Program-made: the position numbers and the translations under genes
The notes under the pieces: generated by a model
The model's database searches: none
The model's input: only the letters and a program-made list of their open reading frames with translations
Told to the model about the DNA's origin: nothing
Source of the DNA: Methylobacterium oxalidis
GTDB lineage: Bacteria > Pseudomonadota > Alphaproteobacteria > Rhizobiales > Beijerinckiaceae
Direction: 5' to 3'
NCBI RefSeq assembly: GCF_007992195.1
Contig: NZ_BJZU01000030.1
Location: 1-49,834, forward strand
DNA: 49,834 nt
Part shown: one piece after another, positions 7,936 to 15,720 of the stretch
Numbering within the stretch: the first letter of the stretch is position 1
How the letters are laid out: every line of letters starts with the position of its first letter

Positions 7936-8913
7936 ATGACAGCGGCAGACCTGATCCCTTACGCCCATCTGGTGCTGCGGGAGGCGAGCCTGCCCGACCT
8001 GCCGAACCACTATCGCGGCAAGGTCCGGGACAATTACGACCTGCCGGACGGGCGCCGCATCCTGATCAGCAGCGACCGGCTCAGCGCCTTCGACCGGATC
8101 CTCGCCGCGATCCCGTTCAAGGGACAGGTCCTCACCCAGACCGCCCGCTACTGGTTCGATGCCACCGCCGACATCTGCCCGAACCACGTCCTCGCCTATC
8201 CGGACCCGAACGTGGTGGTGGGCCGGCGCCTGACCATCCTGCCGGTCGAGATCGTGGTGCGCGGCTATCTCGCCGGCACCACCGCGACCTCGATCCTCAC
8301 GCAGTACCGGGCCGGGGCGCGCACCCTCTACGGCCACAGCCTGCCGGACGGCATGCGCCCGAACGAGCGCCTGCCGGCCCCCATCATCACGCCCACCACC
8401 AAGGCCGAGGCCGGAGGACACGACGAGCCGCTGACCGAGGCGGAGATCCTCGCCAAGGGCCTTCTGAGCCCCGAGCAGTGGCGCACGGTCTCGCGGGCCG
8501 CCCTCGCCCTGTTCGCCCGCGGGCAGGAGATGGCGGCCGCGCGGGGGCTGATCCTCGCCGACACGAAGTACGAGTTCGGCACCGACGCGCAGGGCCGCAT
8601 CGTGCTCGCCGACGAGATCCACACGCCGGACAGCAGCCGCTACTGGTTCGCCGGGAGCTACCCCCAGCGCTTCGCCGACGGCGCGGCGCCGGAGAGCTTC
8701 GACAAGGATTTCGTGCGCAACTGGGTGGCGGCGCGCTGCGATCCCTACCGGGACGCCATCCCCGAGATCCCGCAGGACGTCGTGATGGAGACGGCGGCCG
8801 TCTACATCCGCGCCTTCGAGACGATCACGGGCCAATCCTTCCCCCTGCCCGACCGGGACGAGGCTCCGCTCGACCGGATCCGGCGCAGCATCGCGGCCTA
8901 TCTCTCCGCGTGA
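7936..8913 (+). CDS. purC: Phosphoribosylaminoimidazole-succinocarboxamide synthase
   Basis: A 325-residue SAICAR synthetase, a cytoplasmic enzyme of de novo purine synthesis that joins CAIR and aspartate using ATP. Recognisable blocks are [20 protein letters not shown] and RLSAFDRIL at the N-terminus (nucleotide-binding region), [18 protein letters not shown] in the middle, and [12 protein letters not shown] and [12 protein letters not shown] in the second half. It belongs to the longer (about 300-residue) form also found in yeast, not the ~240-residue E. coli form. The ATG follows GGAGG at good spacing. Its stop codon overlaps the GTG start of the MEKHLA gene. Confidence 0.95.
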   Translation: MTAADLIPYAHLVLREASLPDLPNHYRGKVRDNYDLPDGRRILISSDRLSAFDRILAAIPFKGQVLTQTARYWFDATADICPNHVLAYPDPNVVVGRRLTILPVEIVVRGYLAGTTATSILTQYRAGARTLYGHSLPDGMRPNERLPAPIITPTTKAEAGGHDEPLTEAEILAKGLLSPEQWRTVSRAALALFARGQEMAAARGLILADTKYEFGTDAQGRIVLADEIHTPDSSRYWFAGSYPQRFADGAAPESFDKDFVRNWVAARCDPYRDAIPEIPQDVVMETAAVYIRAFETITGQSFPLPDRDEAPLDRIRRSIAAYLSA

Positions 8914-9356
8914 GCGACCTCTCCCAAGATCCCGGCTTCTTCACGCTGCTCGACGGCAGCCACGCCCGGCTCCTCGGCCGGCCGCTGGCGCCCGAAGGGC
9001 GTGGCGCCGACTGGCTCTACGCCGAGGCGCCCTTCGCGGTGCTCGCCCATGACGGGTCGGCGGACCCTCGCTTCGTCTACGCGAACCGGACGGCCCAGTC
9101 CTGCTTCGGCTACGACTGGGCAGCCTTCACCGCCCTGCCCTCGCGGCTATCGGCGGAAGCGCCGGAGCGCGCGGCGCGCCAGGAACTCCTCGACCGGGTC
9201 GCCCGCGACGGCTTCGCCACGGGCTACCGGGGCGTGCGGATCGCGGCCTCCGGCCGCCGGTTCCTCATCGAGGACGGCACCGTCTGGCAGCTCGTCGACG
9301 CGGACGGCACGGTGCGGGGCCAGGCCGCGACCTTCTCGCGCTGGCGCGACGTCTGA
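8910..9356 (+). CDS. MEKHLA domain-containing protein
   Basis: A 148-residue protein translated from a GTG at 8910 that overlaps the purC stop codon (GTGA). The sequence has a PAS-like fold: [37 protein letters not shown] and [16 protein letters not shown] all match stand-alone bacterial MEKHLA proteins. The domain was first named from plant HD-ZIP III proteins and is thought to sense a small ligand or redox state. No output domain is fused. The overlap implies translational coupling with purine synthesis, but no functional link is known to me. A hairpin (9359-9388) follows directly. Confidence 0.82.
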   Translation: MSDLSQDPGFFTLLDGSHARLLGRPLAPEGRGADWLYAEAPFAVLAHDGSADPRFVYANRTAQSCFGYDWAAFTALPSRLSAEAPERAARQELLDRVARDGFATGYRGVRIAASGRRFLIEDGTVWQLVDADGTVRGQAATFSRWRDV

Positions 9357-9358
9357 TG

Positions 9359-9388
9359 GTGGCAGGCTGGGCGCGACCGGCCTGCCAC
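9359..9388. terminator. Hairpin terminator between convergent genes
   Basis: GTGGCAGGC (9359-9367) pairs perfectly with GCCTGCCAC (9380-9388) three bases after the MEKHLA stop codon. The hairpin lies between convergent genes and could serve both. No clear U tract. Confidence 0.5.
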
Positions 9389-9483
9389 TCTCGCCGCGCA
9401 TGCAGGAGACCGCTCCGGAAGGCGGACGTCGACCTACGAGACCCAGGCCGTCTCTCGGGACGACGGACGCTGCGGCCGGTGGG

Positions 9484-10251
9484 TCACGTCCCGATCGCGG
9501 GCGGGCTGATCACGTCCGAGAAGTCCAGGTTCACGGGGGTGATCCACGCCGGTTCGACGGATGTCCGCGCGACCGCCGGAGCGGTGATCTGCGCGGACGC
9601 ATCGGCGTCCCCGACCGAGAATTCGGCGGCCCAGAGGGAACCCGACCCCTTCAGGAAGAAGCCGAAGTGGAGGGTGATCGCATCGCAGGGAACGTCGATG
9701 ACGATCCTGCGTGCGGTCCAGGGAACGTCCCCGAAGAGCCAGCCGCTCCGCGCACCCTTCAGGTTGTCGAAGGCGAAGGTGTGGCCCGGCATGCCGTCCA
9801 CCCGCGCCCAGATCGTGGCGCCGTGGGTCACGCCCTCACAGCGGAGACGGGCCCGGATCTCCAGCCTCCTGGCACGGAACGGCACCGCGGAGACCGTCTG
9901 CAGGTAGGTGCCGAATGCCCGGGCCAGGTTCGGATAGAGGCGTAGCGCCGCCTCGGGATCGAGACGGATCAGCGCCGTGCCGCGATCCGGATCCCGGTCG
10001 ACGTCGTCGGCTCCGTGATCGTAGGCCGCCGGGTGCTCCGCCTGGAACCCCCAGCCCCTCAGCTCCGCCGCTCGGCGACGCGCGGCGGCCTCGTCCCGCT
10101 TCGCCCGTGCGGACAGGACGTTCCAATCCTTCAAACCAAACTGCCGGGACACGATGTCCAGGCATTCTCCGTGTGAGACGGCGACGTTCCTGGCGCGCAG
10201 TGCGGCCTCCAGGGCCTTGGCCATGGCCTTTGCGTCGGTGATGGTGGGCAT
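9484..10251 (-). CDS. Glyoxalase-related N-terminal domain protein of unknown function
   Basis: A 255-residue protein, apparently cytoplasmic (no signal peptide or membrane segment). Residues about 1-60 (AKALEAALRARNVAVSHGEC, LDIVSRQFGLKDWNVLSAR) match the small glyoxalase-related helical domain that often precedes other domains in proteobacterial proteins. After a linker, residues about 85-235 form a beta-rich region (RRLEIRARLRCEGV, GHTFAFDNLK, RIVIDVPCDAITLHFGFFLK) resembling carbohydrate-binding or transcription-effector jelly-roll domains seen in proteins of similar layout. I cannot assign a substrate. It stands alone, convergent with the purC-MEKHLA pair. Confidence 0.6.
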   Translation of the reverse strand: MPTITDAKAMAKALEAALRARNVAVSHGECLDIVSRQFGLKDWNVLSARAKRDEAAARRRAAELRGWGFQAEHPAAYDHGADDVDRDPDRGTALIRLDPEAALRLYPNLARAFGTYLQTVSAVPFRARRLEIRARLRCEGVTHGATIWARVDGMPGHTFAFDNLKGARSGWLFGDVPWTARRIVIDVPCDAITLHFGFFLKGSGSLWAAEFSVGDADASAQITAPAVARTSVEPAWITPVNLDFSDVISPPAIGT

Positions 10252-10526
10252 GCGGATCCCCGAACCGGGTCGACCCCTGTGTCAGTGCTCGCGTTGCTGA
10301 CCGGCCGACCCTGTGCGCGGGATCGACGATCCGTACCCGGATGCATTCACCACACTCCTCGGAGCGCGAGCGGCAGGCTGCATCGGCCGGATGGCAGGAG
10401 AGCATCCGGCACGACGAGGCGTCAACCGGCCTGTCCGAGGTTCGCTGTGGGTCGTCGGCGCGGCCGGCCGATCACGGTTCGCGGGACGAACGCCGCGCGG
10501 GAGCGGCCCGGGCGAGGGAGCCCCCT

Positions 10527-11498
10527 TCAGTTCCGGAGCGCCGGCACTGCCCCGGCCATGCCCCCGGCGGCCAGCGCCGCGAGCGCGCAGGAGGCGACCC
10601 GGGCCTGTCGGGAATCGGCGCGGCTCGTCAGGATGACGGGCACCCGCGCGCCGAGCACGAGGCCCGCGCAGGCGGCGCCTCCGAGATAGACCAGGGACTT
10701 GTAGAGGCTGTTGCCGGCATCGAGGTTCGGCACCACCAGGATGTCGGGCTCGCCCGCCACCAGCGAGACGATGCCCTTCGTGCTCGCGGAGGCGGTCGAG
10801 ACCGCGTTGTCGAAGCCGAGCGGGCCGTCGAGGGTGGCGCCGGTGATCTGCCCGCGGTCGGCCATCTTGCAGAGGGCGGCCGCGTCGATCGTCGAGGGCA
10901 GCGAGGGGTTCACCGTCTCCACCGCGGCGAGGATCGCGACCTTGGGGTCGGGGATGCCGAGGCCGTGGGCGAGGGAGACGGCGTTGCGCACGATGTCGGC
11001 CTTCTCCAGGAGGCCGGGGGCGATGTTGACGACGGCGTCCGTCAGCATCAGCGGCTTGTGGTAGGCCGGGCAGTCGAACCAGAAGACGTGGCTCGCCCGG
11101 CGGCCGGTGCGCAGCGGCGAGTCCCGCCCGACCACCGCGCCGAGCAGCTCGTCCGTGTGCAGCGAGCCCTTCATCAGGGCGCCGATCTCGCCCTGCGCCG
11201 CGAGCTCCACGGCCCGTCGCGCCGCCGCGTGCGGATCGGACGCCTCGACGATCCGCAGGCTCCCGAGGTCGAGGCCCTGGTCCTGCGCGATCTGCCGGAT
11301 CCGTGCCGCGGGGCCGATCAGCACCGGTTCGATGAGGCCCTGCTCGCCGGCCTCCAGGGCCGCCCCGAGGGCGCCCGCCTCGCACGGATAGACCACGCCG
11401 ACGCGCAGGCTCCCGCAGCCGAGCGCCAGGGCCGTCAGGGCGCCGAGCTTCGGATAGCTCGCCGGCGCCTGCAGGATCGAGGTCGGCATCTCGGTCAT
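10527..11498 (-). CDS. pta: Phosphate acetyltransferase (short type, sulfonate cluster)
   Basis: A 323-residue phosphotransacetylase that converts acetyl phosphate and CoA to acetyl-CoA and phosphate. It has the short catalytic-domain-only form (MKGSLHTDELL, GRRASHVFWFDCP, LMLTDAVVNIAPGL, ITGATLDGPLGFDNAVS, VVPNLDAGNSLYKSLVYLGG), without the N-terminal regulatory domains of the long E. coli enzyme. This short type is the form paired with xsc in taurine and sulfoacetate degraders, where it handles the acetyl phosphate made by Xsc. It lies 31 bp downstream of the IclR regulator in the same direction, and the pair is transcribed divergently from xsc. A second ATG three codons in (11489) is an alternative start. 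Confidence 0.88.
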   Translation of the reverse strand: MTEMPTSILQAPASYPKLGALTALALGCGSLRVGVVYPCEAGALGAALEAGEQGLIEPVLIGPAARIRQIAQDQGLDLGSLRIVEASDPHAAARRAVELAAQGEIGALMKGSLHTDELLGAVVGRDSPLRTGRRASHVFWFDCPAYHKPLMLTDAVVNIAPGLLEKADIVRNAVSLAHGLGIPDPKVAILAAVETVNPSLPSTIDAAALCKMADRGQITGATLDGPLGFDNAVSTASASTKGIVSLVAGEPDILVVPNLDAGNSLYKSLVYLGGAACAGLVLGARVPVILTSRADSRQARVASCALAALAAGGMAGAVPALRN

Positions 11499-11529
11499 CG
11501 CGCAGCTCTCGCTGTTGCCTCGGGAGGGT

Positions 11530-12291
11530 TCAGGTGAGGGTCGCGGCCAGCGCCTCGGCGGCGGAGCGCAGGGCGGGCAGGCGCTCGGCCGCGTTGTCCC
11601 GCGACAGCCGCACCACGGGGGCCTGCAGGGCCAGGGCGGCGAGGCAGTCGCGGCCGGTCCGGTCGAGGATCGGCACCGCGATGCAGAACAGGCCGGAGAG
11701 GTACTCCTCGTCGTCGAAGGCGTAGCCCTGGCGGCGGATCCGGCCGAGCTCCGCGTCGAGCGCCTCCGGGTCCGTGAGGGTGTTCGCCGTGTGCCGCTCG
11801 AGGTTGAGCGTGCCGAGGAGGCGGGACCGCTTGCCCGGCGGCATCATCGCCAGGAAGATCTTGCCGCTCGCCGAGCAGTGGGCCGGCACCCGCGAGCCCT
11901 TCTGGAAGGCGACACGCAGGGGGGCGGCGGCCTCCACGCGGTCGAGATACATCACCTCGCTCCCCTGCAGCACCGTGAGGTTGCAGGATTCGCCGAGATC
12001 CCGCGCGACCCGCTGCAGGATCTGGTGGCGCTGCGTCGAGCCCGGGTTGTTCGACAGGATCGCGAAGGCGAGCGCCGTCGAGCGCGCGGCGAGCTCGTAG
12101 CGGCGCCCGTCGGGCATGCGTCTCACCAGTTCGGCGCCTTCGAGCATCGTCAGCCATCGGTGAAGCGTGGGCTTGGGGAGGTTGGCGGTCTCGGTCAGTT
12201 CGGCGAGCGTCGGCGCGTGGTCCATCGCCGCGATGGTCTCCAAGAGCGAGAAGGCCTTCAGGGCCGGCGAGGATTCGGTGCTGTCATCCAT
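11530..12291 (-). CDS. IclR-family transcriptional regulator of the xsc-pta region
   Basis: A 253-residue regulator. An N-terminal winged helix (about residues 8-70: LKAFSLLETIAAMDHAPTLA, TLHRWLTMLEGAELVRR) is followed by the IclR ligand-binding domain (about 85-250) with its typical RVPAHCSASGKIFLAMM and GYAFDDEEYLSGLFCIAVPI. It lies directly upstream of pta, 31 bp apart, and is divergent from xsc, so it most likely senses a sulfonate or sulfoacetaldehyde-derived effector and controls both units. IclR is not the usual regulator here; taurine clusters mostly use the MocR/GntR-type TauR. The start at 12291 gives the standard length. Confidence 0.9.
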   Translation of the reverse strand: MDDSTESSPALKAFSLLETIAAMDHAPTLAELTETANLPKPTLHRWLTMLEGAELVRRMPDGRRYELAARSTALAFAILSNNPGSTQRHQILQRVARDLGESCNLTVLQGSEVMYLDRVEAAAPLRVAFQKGSRVPAHCSASGKIFLAMMPPGKRSRLLGTLNLERHTANTLTDPEALDAELGRIRRQGYAFDDEEYLSGLFCIAVPILDRTGRDCLAALALQAPVVRLSRDNAAERLPALRSAAEALAATLT

Positions 12292-12311
12292 CGGTCGATC
12301 GAGTCCTATTC

Positions 12312-12325
12312 CATTTTTCAGAATG
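12312..12325. promoter_or_regulatory. Imperfect palindrome in the iclR/xsc divergent promoter
   Basis: CATTTTTCAGAATG has inverted CATT/AATG arms and lies in the only AT-rich part of the 243-bp gap. On the minus strand it falls just downstream of a TTGCTT hexamer (12330-12335), so it could be an IclR operator controlling iclR-pta. Confidence 0.3.
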
Positions 12326-12351
12326 TGAGAAGCAAAAAAATGAGATGAAGC

Positions 12352-12380
12352 TTGCGTTCGGCCGAAACCCGGCGCTAGGA
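12352..12380 (+). promoter_or_regulatory. Possible xsc promoter
   Basis: TTGCGT (12352-12357), a 17-bp spacer and CTAGGA (12375-12380) form a plausible sigma70-type promoter 155 bp upstream of the xsc start codon. Agreement with the -10 consensus is weak. Confidence 0.3.
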
Positions 12381-12505
12381 TCCGGGGGTGCGGCGAGAAC
12401 CGAGCCCCGCACGGCCGGAGGGCCGAAGCGGCGCCGCCGGGCGGGCGGGACGCCACCCGGACGCACCCGCGCCGCGGCGCCGGCGACGGGTGCCCGAGGA
12501 AGCAG

Positions 12506-12532
12506 CCAGAGGGACACAGCCAGAGGGCACAG
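12506..12532 (+). repeat. Tandemly duplicated ribosome-binding segment before xsc
   Basis: CCAGAGGGACACAG (12506-12519) is followed immediately by CCAGAGGGCACAG (12520-12532). The second AGAGGG is correctly spaced (7 bases) from the xsc ATG at 12535; the first is an upstream copy differing by one base. Confidence 0.6.
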
Positions 12533-12534
12533 CC

Positions 12535-14313
12535 ATGAGAATGACGACCGAAGAGGCCTTCATCAAAGTCCTCCAGATGCACGGGATCGATCAGGCGTTC
12601 GGGATCATCGGGTCGGCCATGATGCCGGTCTCGGACCTGTTCCCCAAGGCGGGCATCACCTTCTGGGATTGCGCCCACGAGACCAACGCGGGCCTCATCT
12701 GCGACGGCTACACTCGCGCGACCGGACGGATGGCGATGGCGATCGCCCAGAACGGGCCCGGCGTGACCGGCTTCGTCACGGCGATGAAGACGGCCTACTG
12801 GAACCACACGCCGATGCTCCTCGTGACGCCCCAGGCCGCCAACCGGACGATCGGCCAGGGCGGCTTCCAGGAGGTGGAGCAGATGGCCCTGTTCGAGGAC
12901 ATGGTCTGCTACCAGGAGGAGGTGCGCGATCCGTCCCGCGTCGCCGAGGTGCTGAACCGGGTGATCGAGAAGGCGTGGCGGGGCTGCGCGCCCGCGCAGA
13001 TCAACGTGCCGCGCGATTTCTGGACCCACGAGATCGACATCGCGCTGCCGCAGATCGTGCGGCTCGAGCGGCCGGGCGGGGGCCGCACGGCCATCGCCGA
13101 GGCGGCCGAGCTCCTCTCCGAGGCCAAGTTCCCGGTGATCCTGAACGGGGCGGGCGTCGTGATCGGCGACGCGGTCGCCGAGTCGGCGGCCCTCGCCGAG
13201 CGCCTCGACGCCCCCGTCTGCTCCGGCTACCAGCACAACGACGCCTTTCCCGGCAGCCACCCGCTCGCGGTCGGCCCCCTCGGCTACAACGGCTCGAAGG
13301 CCGCGATGGAGCTGATCGCGAAGGCCGACGTCGTGCTGGCGCTGGGCACCCGCCTCAACCCGTTCTCGACCCTGCCGGGCTACGGCATCGACTACTGGCC
13401 GCGGAACGCGAGGATCATCCAGGTCGACATCAACCCCGACCGGATCGGGCTGACGAAGCCGATCACGGTCGGCATCTGCGGCGACGCCAAGCAGGTGGCC
13501 CGCCAGCTCCTGGAGCAGCTCTCGGGCAGCGCGGGCGATGCGGGGCGGACCGAGCGCAGGGCGCTCGTCCACCAGACGAAGTCCGCGTGGCTCCAGACCC
13601 TCTCCTCGATGGATCACGAGGACGACGATCCCGGCACGCGCTGGAACGTGGAGGCGCGCGAGCGCGATTCCGAGCGGATGTCCCCGCGCCAGGCGTGGCG
13701 GGCGATCCAGGCCGGGCTGCCGAGGGACGCGATCATCTCCACCGACATCGGCAACAACTGCGCGATCGGCAACGCCTACCCGACCTTCGAGAACAGCCGG
13801 AAGTATCTCGCGCCGGGCATGTTCGGCCCCTGCGGCTACGGCTTCCCGTCGATCGTCGGCGCCAAGATCGGCTGCCCCGACACGCCGGTCTTCGGCTTCG
13901 CGGGAGACGGCGCCTTCGGCATCTCGATGAACGAGATGACCTCGATCGGCCGGGAGGGCTGGCCGGCCGTCACGATGGTGATCTTCCGCAACTACCAATG
14001 GGGTGCGGAGAAGCGCAACACCACGCTCTGGTACGACAACAACTTCGTCGGCACCGAGCTCGACCCGAAGCTGAGCTACGCCAAGATCGCGGAGGGCTGC
14101 GGCTTCAAGGGCGTGAAGGTCGAGACGACGAGCGAGCTCACCCACGCCCTGCGGCAGGCCGGCGAGGCGCAGGCGCGGGGCGTGACGACCTTCATCGAGG
14201 TTCTGCTCAACCAGGAACTCGGCGAACCCTTCCGCCGGGACGCGATGAAGAAGCCGGTCCGGGTGGCGGGCATCGAGCGCTCCGACATGCGCCCGCAGCG
14301 CCCGCCGATGTGA
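12535..14313 (+). CDS. xsc: Sulfoacetaldehyde acetyltransferase
   Basis: A 592-residue thiamine-diphosphate enzyme that converts sulfoacetaldehyde and phosphate to acetyl phosphate and sulfite, the desulfonating step of C2-sulfonate catabolism. The start MRMTTEEAFIKVLQMHGIDQ followed by AFGIIGSAMMPVSDLFPKAG is diagnostic of Xsc rather than acetolactate synthase. The CAHETNAG glutamate region lies at the N-terminal TPP domain, and the GDG of the TPP/Mg motif (GDGAFGISMNEM) is near residue 457, with IFRNYQWGAEKRNT after it. The length equals that of characterised Xsc. The ATG at 12535 is preceded by AGAGGG. It is divergent from iclR-pta, and a perfect hairpin follows 27 bp after its stop codon. 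Confidence 0.96.
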   Translation: MRMTTEEAFIKVLQMHGIDQAFGIIGSAMMPVSDLFPKAGITFWDCAHETNAGLICDGYTRATGRMAMAIAQNGPGVTGFVTAMKTAYWNHTPMLLVTPQAANRTIGQGGFQEVEQMALFEDMVCYQEEVRDPSRVAEVLNRVIEKAWRGCAPAQINVPRDFWTHEIDIALPQIVRLERPGGGRTAIAEAAELLSEAKFPVILNGAGVVIGDAVAESAALAERLDAPVCSGYQHNDAFPGSHPLAVGPLGYNGSKAAMELIAKADVVLALGTRLNPFSTLPGYGIDYWPRNARIIQVDINPDRIGLTKPITVGICGDAKQVARQLLEQLSGSAGDAGRTERRALVHQTKSAWLQTLSSMDHEDDDPGTRWNVEARERDSERMSPRQAWRAIQAGLPRDAIISTDIGNNCAIGNAYPTFENSRKYLAPGMFGPCGYGFPSIVGAKIGCPDTPVFGFAGDGAFGISMNEMTSIGREGWPAVTMVIFRNYQWGAEKRNTTLWYDNNFVGTELDPKLSYAKIAEGCGFKGVKVETTSELTHALRQAGEAQARGVTTFIEVLLNQELGEPFRRDAMKKPVRVAGIERSDMRPQRPPM

Positions 14314-14340
14314 GTCTGCCTGACCTTGAGGCGCGGGCGA

Positions 14341-14370
14341 CGGGCCCCCTTCCGACCGGAAGGGGGCCCG
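14341..14370. terminator. Perfect 13-bp hairpin after xsc
   Basis: CGGGCCCCCTTCC (14341-14353), a GACC loop and GGAAGGGGGCCCG (14358-14370) form a flawless 13-bp stem 27 bp past the xsc stop codon. Only a TTT follows downstream, so it acts either as a U-poor terminator or as 3'-end protection. Confidence 0.65.
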
Positions 14371-14443
14371 ACCCGTTTGGCGGATCGACGTTGGCGCGCC
14401 GAAGCCTCCTGCCCCGAACGGAACGGAACGGGCGCGACGCGCT

Positions 14444-14552
14444 CCCTCTCCCGTTCGGGAGAGGGCTGGGGTGAGGGGTGCGCGTTTTCCGGAGATGTCG
14501 CATCCCTCACCCGGTCGGCTGTCGCCGACTCAGACCTCCCGGACGGGAGAGG
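14444..14552. repeat. Composite palindromic (REP-like) repeat, copy A
   Basis: A chain of stem-loops lies between the convergent xsc and yeiH-like genes. CCCTCTCCCG-TT-CGGGAGAGGG is at 14444-14465; TGAGGGGTGCG pairs with CGCATCCCTCA at 14472-14509; GTCGGC-TGTC-GCCGAC is at 14514-14529; CTCCCG-GA-CGGGAG is at 14536-14549. The 38-bp central unit matches copy B (49797-49834) at 34 of 38 positions. Confidence 0.75.
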
Positions 14553-14608
14553 TGGGTGCTCGATGGGAAGGGCCGTGCCTGCGCGACGGCGCCTGCCCTT
14601 CCCAGCCG

Positions 14609-15682
14609 CTATCCGAGCCGCAACAGGTGGATCAGCCCGAGGCTGACGAGCAGGAGCAGGAACAGGGAGAGGGTCACCGCCGCCGTCACCCGGCCGCCGA
14701 CGCGGCCGATCACCCGGACGTCGACGCCGAGGCCGAGGGCCGCCATCGAGACCACGGTGAGGAGGCCCGCCGTCTTGGTGATCGGCCAGATCGCGATGTC
14801 CGGCACGAGGCCGAGCGAGCGCAGGGCGGCGAGGCCGAGGAAGCCCAGGATGAACCAGGGCACCAGCTTGAGGAGGTCGAAGCGCCGGCCCCGCCCCTCC
14901 GCCGCGTCGCTCCGGAAGCGGGAGGCCATCAGCGACAGCGACACGACGACGGGGCCGAGCATCAGCACGCGCACGAGCTTCACGAGCGTCCCGATCTGCG
15001 TGCTGACGAGCCCCGCCGGCACGGTCGCGGCGAGCACCTGCGGCACGGCGTAGACGGTCAGCCCCGCCAGGATGCCGTACTGCGTGGCGCTGAGGCCGAG
15101 CAGCGGGATCAGCAGCGGCAGGCCCAGCACCATCACCACGCCGAGGATCGCCGTGAACGAGATCGAGGAGGCGACGTCGTCGCTGTCCGCCCCGATCACC
15201 GGCGCCACCGCGGCGATCGCGGAATTGCCGCAGATCGAGTTGCCGCAGGCGATCAGGATGGAGATGCGCGGCGGCAGCCCGAGCAGGCGGCTGATGCCGT
15301 AGCTCGCCGCGATCGTGACGAAGACCGCGGCGACGATGGCGCCGAGCAGGACCGGGCCGGAGGCGACGATGGCCGCGAGGCTGATCGAGGCGCCGAGCAG
15401 CATCACGGCGACCTCGAGGAGCTGCTTCGCGCTGAAGGCGATGCCGGGCCGCCAGCGCGGGCTCGGCTCCCAGAGCGTGCGCAGCGCCATGCCGAGCAGG
15501 ATCGCGATGACGAGGGCCTCGACGTAGGGGTGGCCGAAGGCGTGCTCCTCGCCCGCCTGCAGCGCCAGCGAGATCCCGGTCACGGCGAGGCAGAGCCCGA
15601 CCCCGGGCAGCAGCTCCGCGAGGCGTCCGCGCCAGCGCCGCACGCCGGAAGGTGCCCGCACCGGCCTATTGTCCTGCAGCAA
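14609..15682 (-). CDS. YeiH/PSE-family membrane exporter, candidate sulfite exporter
   Basis: A 357-residue inner-membrane protein with about ten hydrophobic segments, of the UPF0324/YeiH 'putative sulfate exporter' family. Typical motifs are EALVIAILLGMALRT, KQLLEVAVMLLGASISLAAI, LIACGNSICGNSAIAAVAPV and VSMAALGLGVDVRVI. I choose a TTG start at 15682 because GGGGAG lies 7 bases upstream; no in-frame ATG precedes the first membrane helix. It lies 38 bp after the MFS gene in an apparent GMC-MFS-YeiH operon, ending against xsc. Sulfite freed by Xsc must leave the cell or be oxidised, and sulfonate clusters usually carry an exporter (TauE/TauZ or PSE type). Sulfite as substrate is an inference from context. 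Confidence 0.82.
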   Translation of the reverse strand: MLQDNRPVRAPSGVRRWRGRLAELLPGVGLCLAVTGISLALQAGEEHAFGHPYVEALVIAILLGMALRTLWEPSPRWRPGIAFSAKQLLEVAVMLLGASISLAAIVASGPVLLGAIVAAVFVTIAASYGISRLLGLPPRISILIACGNSICGNSAIAAVAPVIGADSDDVASSISFTAILGVVMVLGLPLLIPLLGLSATQYGILAGLTVYAVPQVLAATVPAGLVSTQIGTLVKLVRVLMLGPVVVSLSLMASRFRSDAAEGRGRRFDLLKLVPWFILGFLGLAALRSLGLVPDIAIWPITKTAGLLTVVSMAALGLGVDVRVIGRVGGRVTAAVTLSLFLLLLVSLGLIHLLRLG

Positions 15683-15720
15683 CGATCCGCTCCCCTCTTC
15701 TTGCGCGCTCCCCTGCCCCG

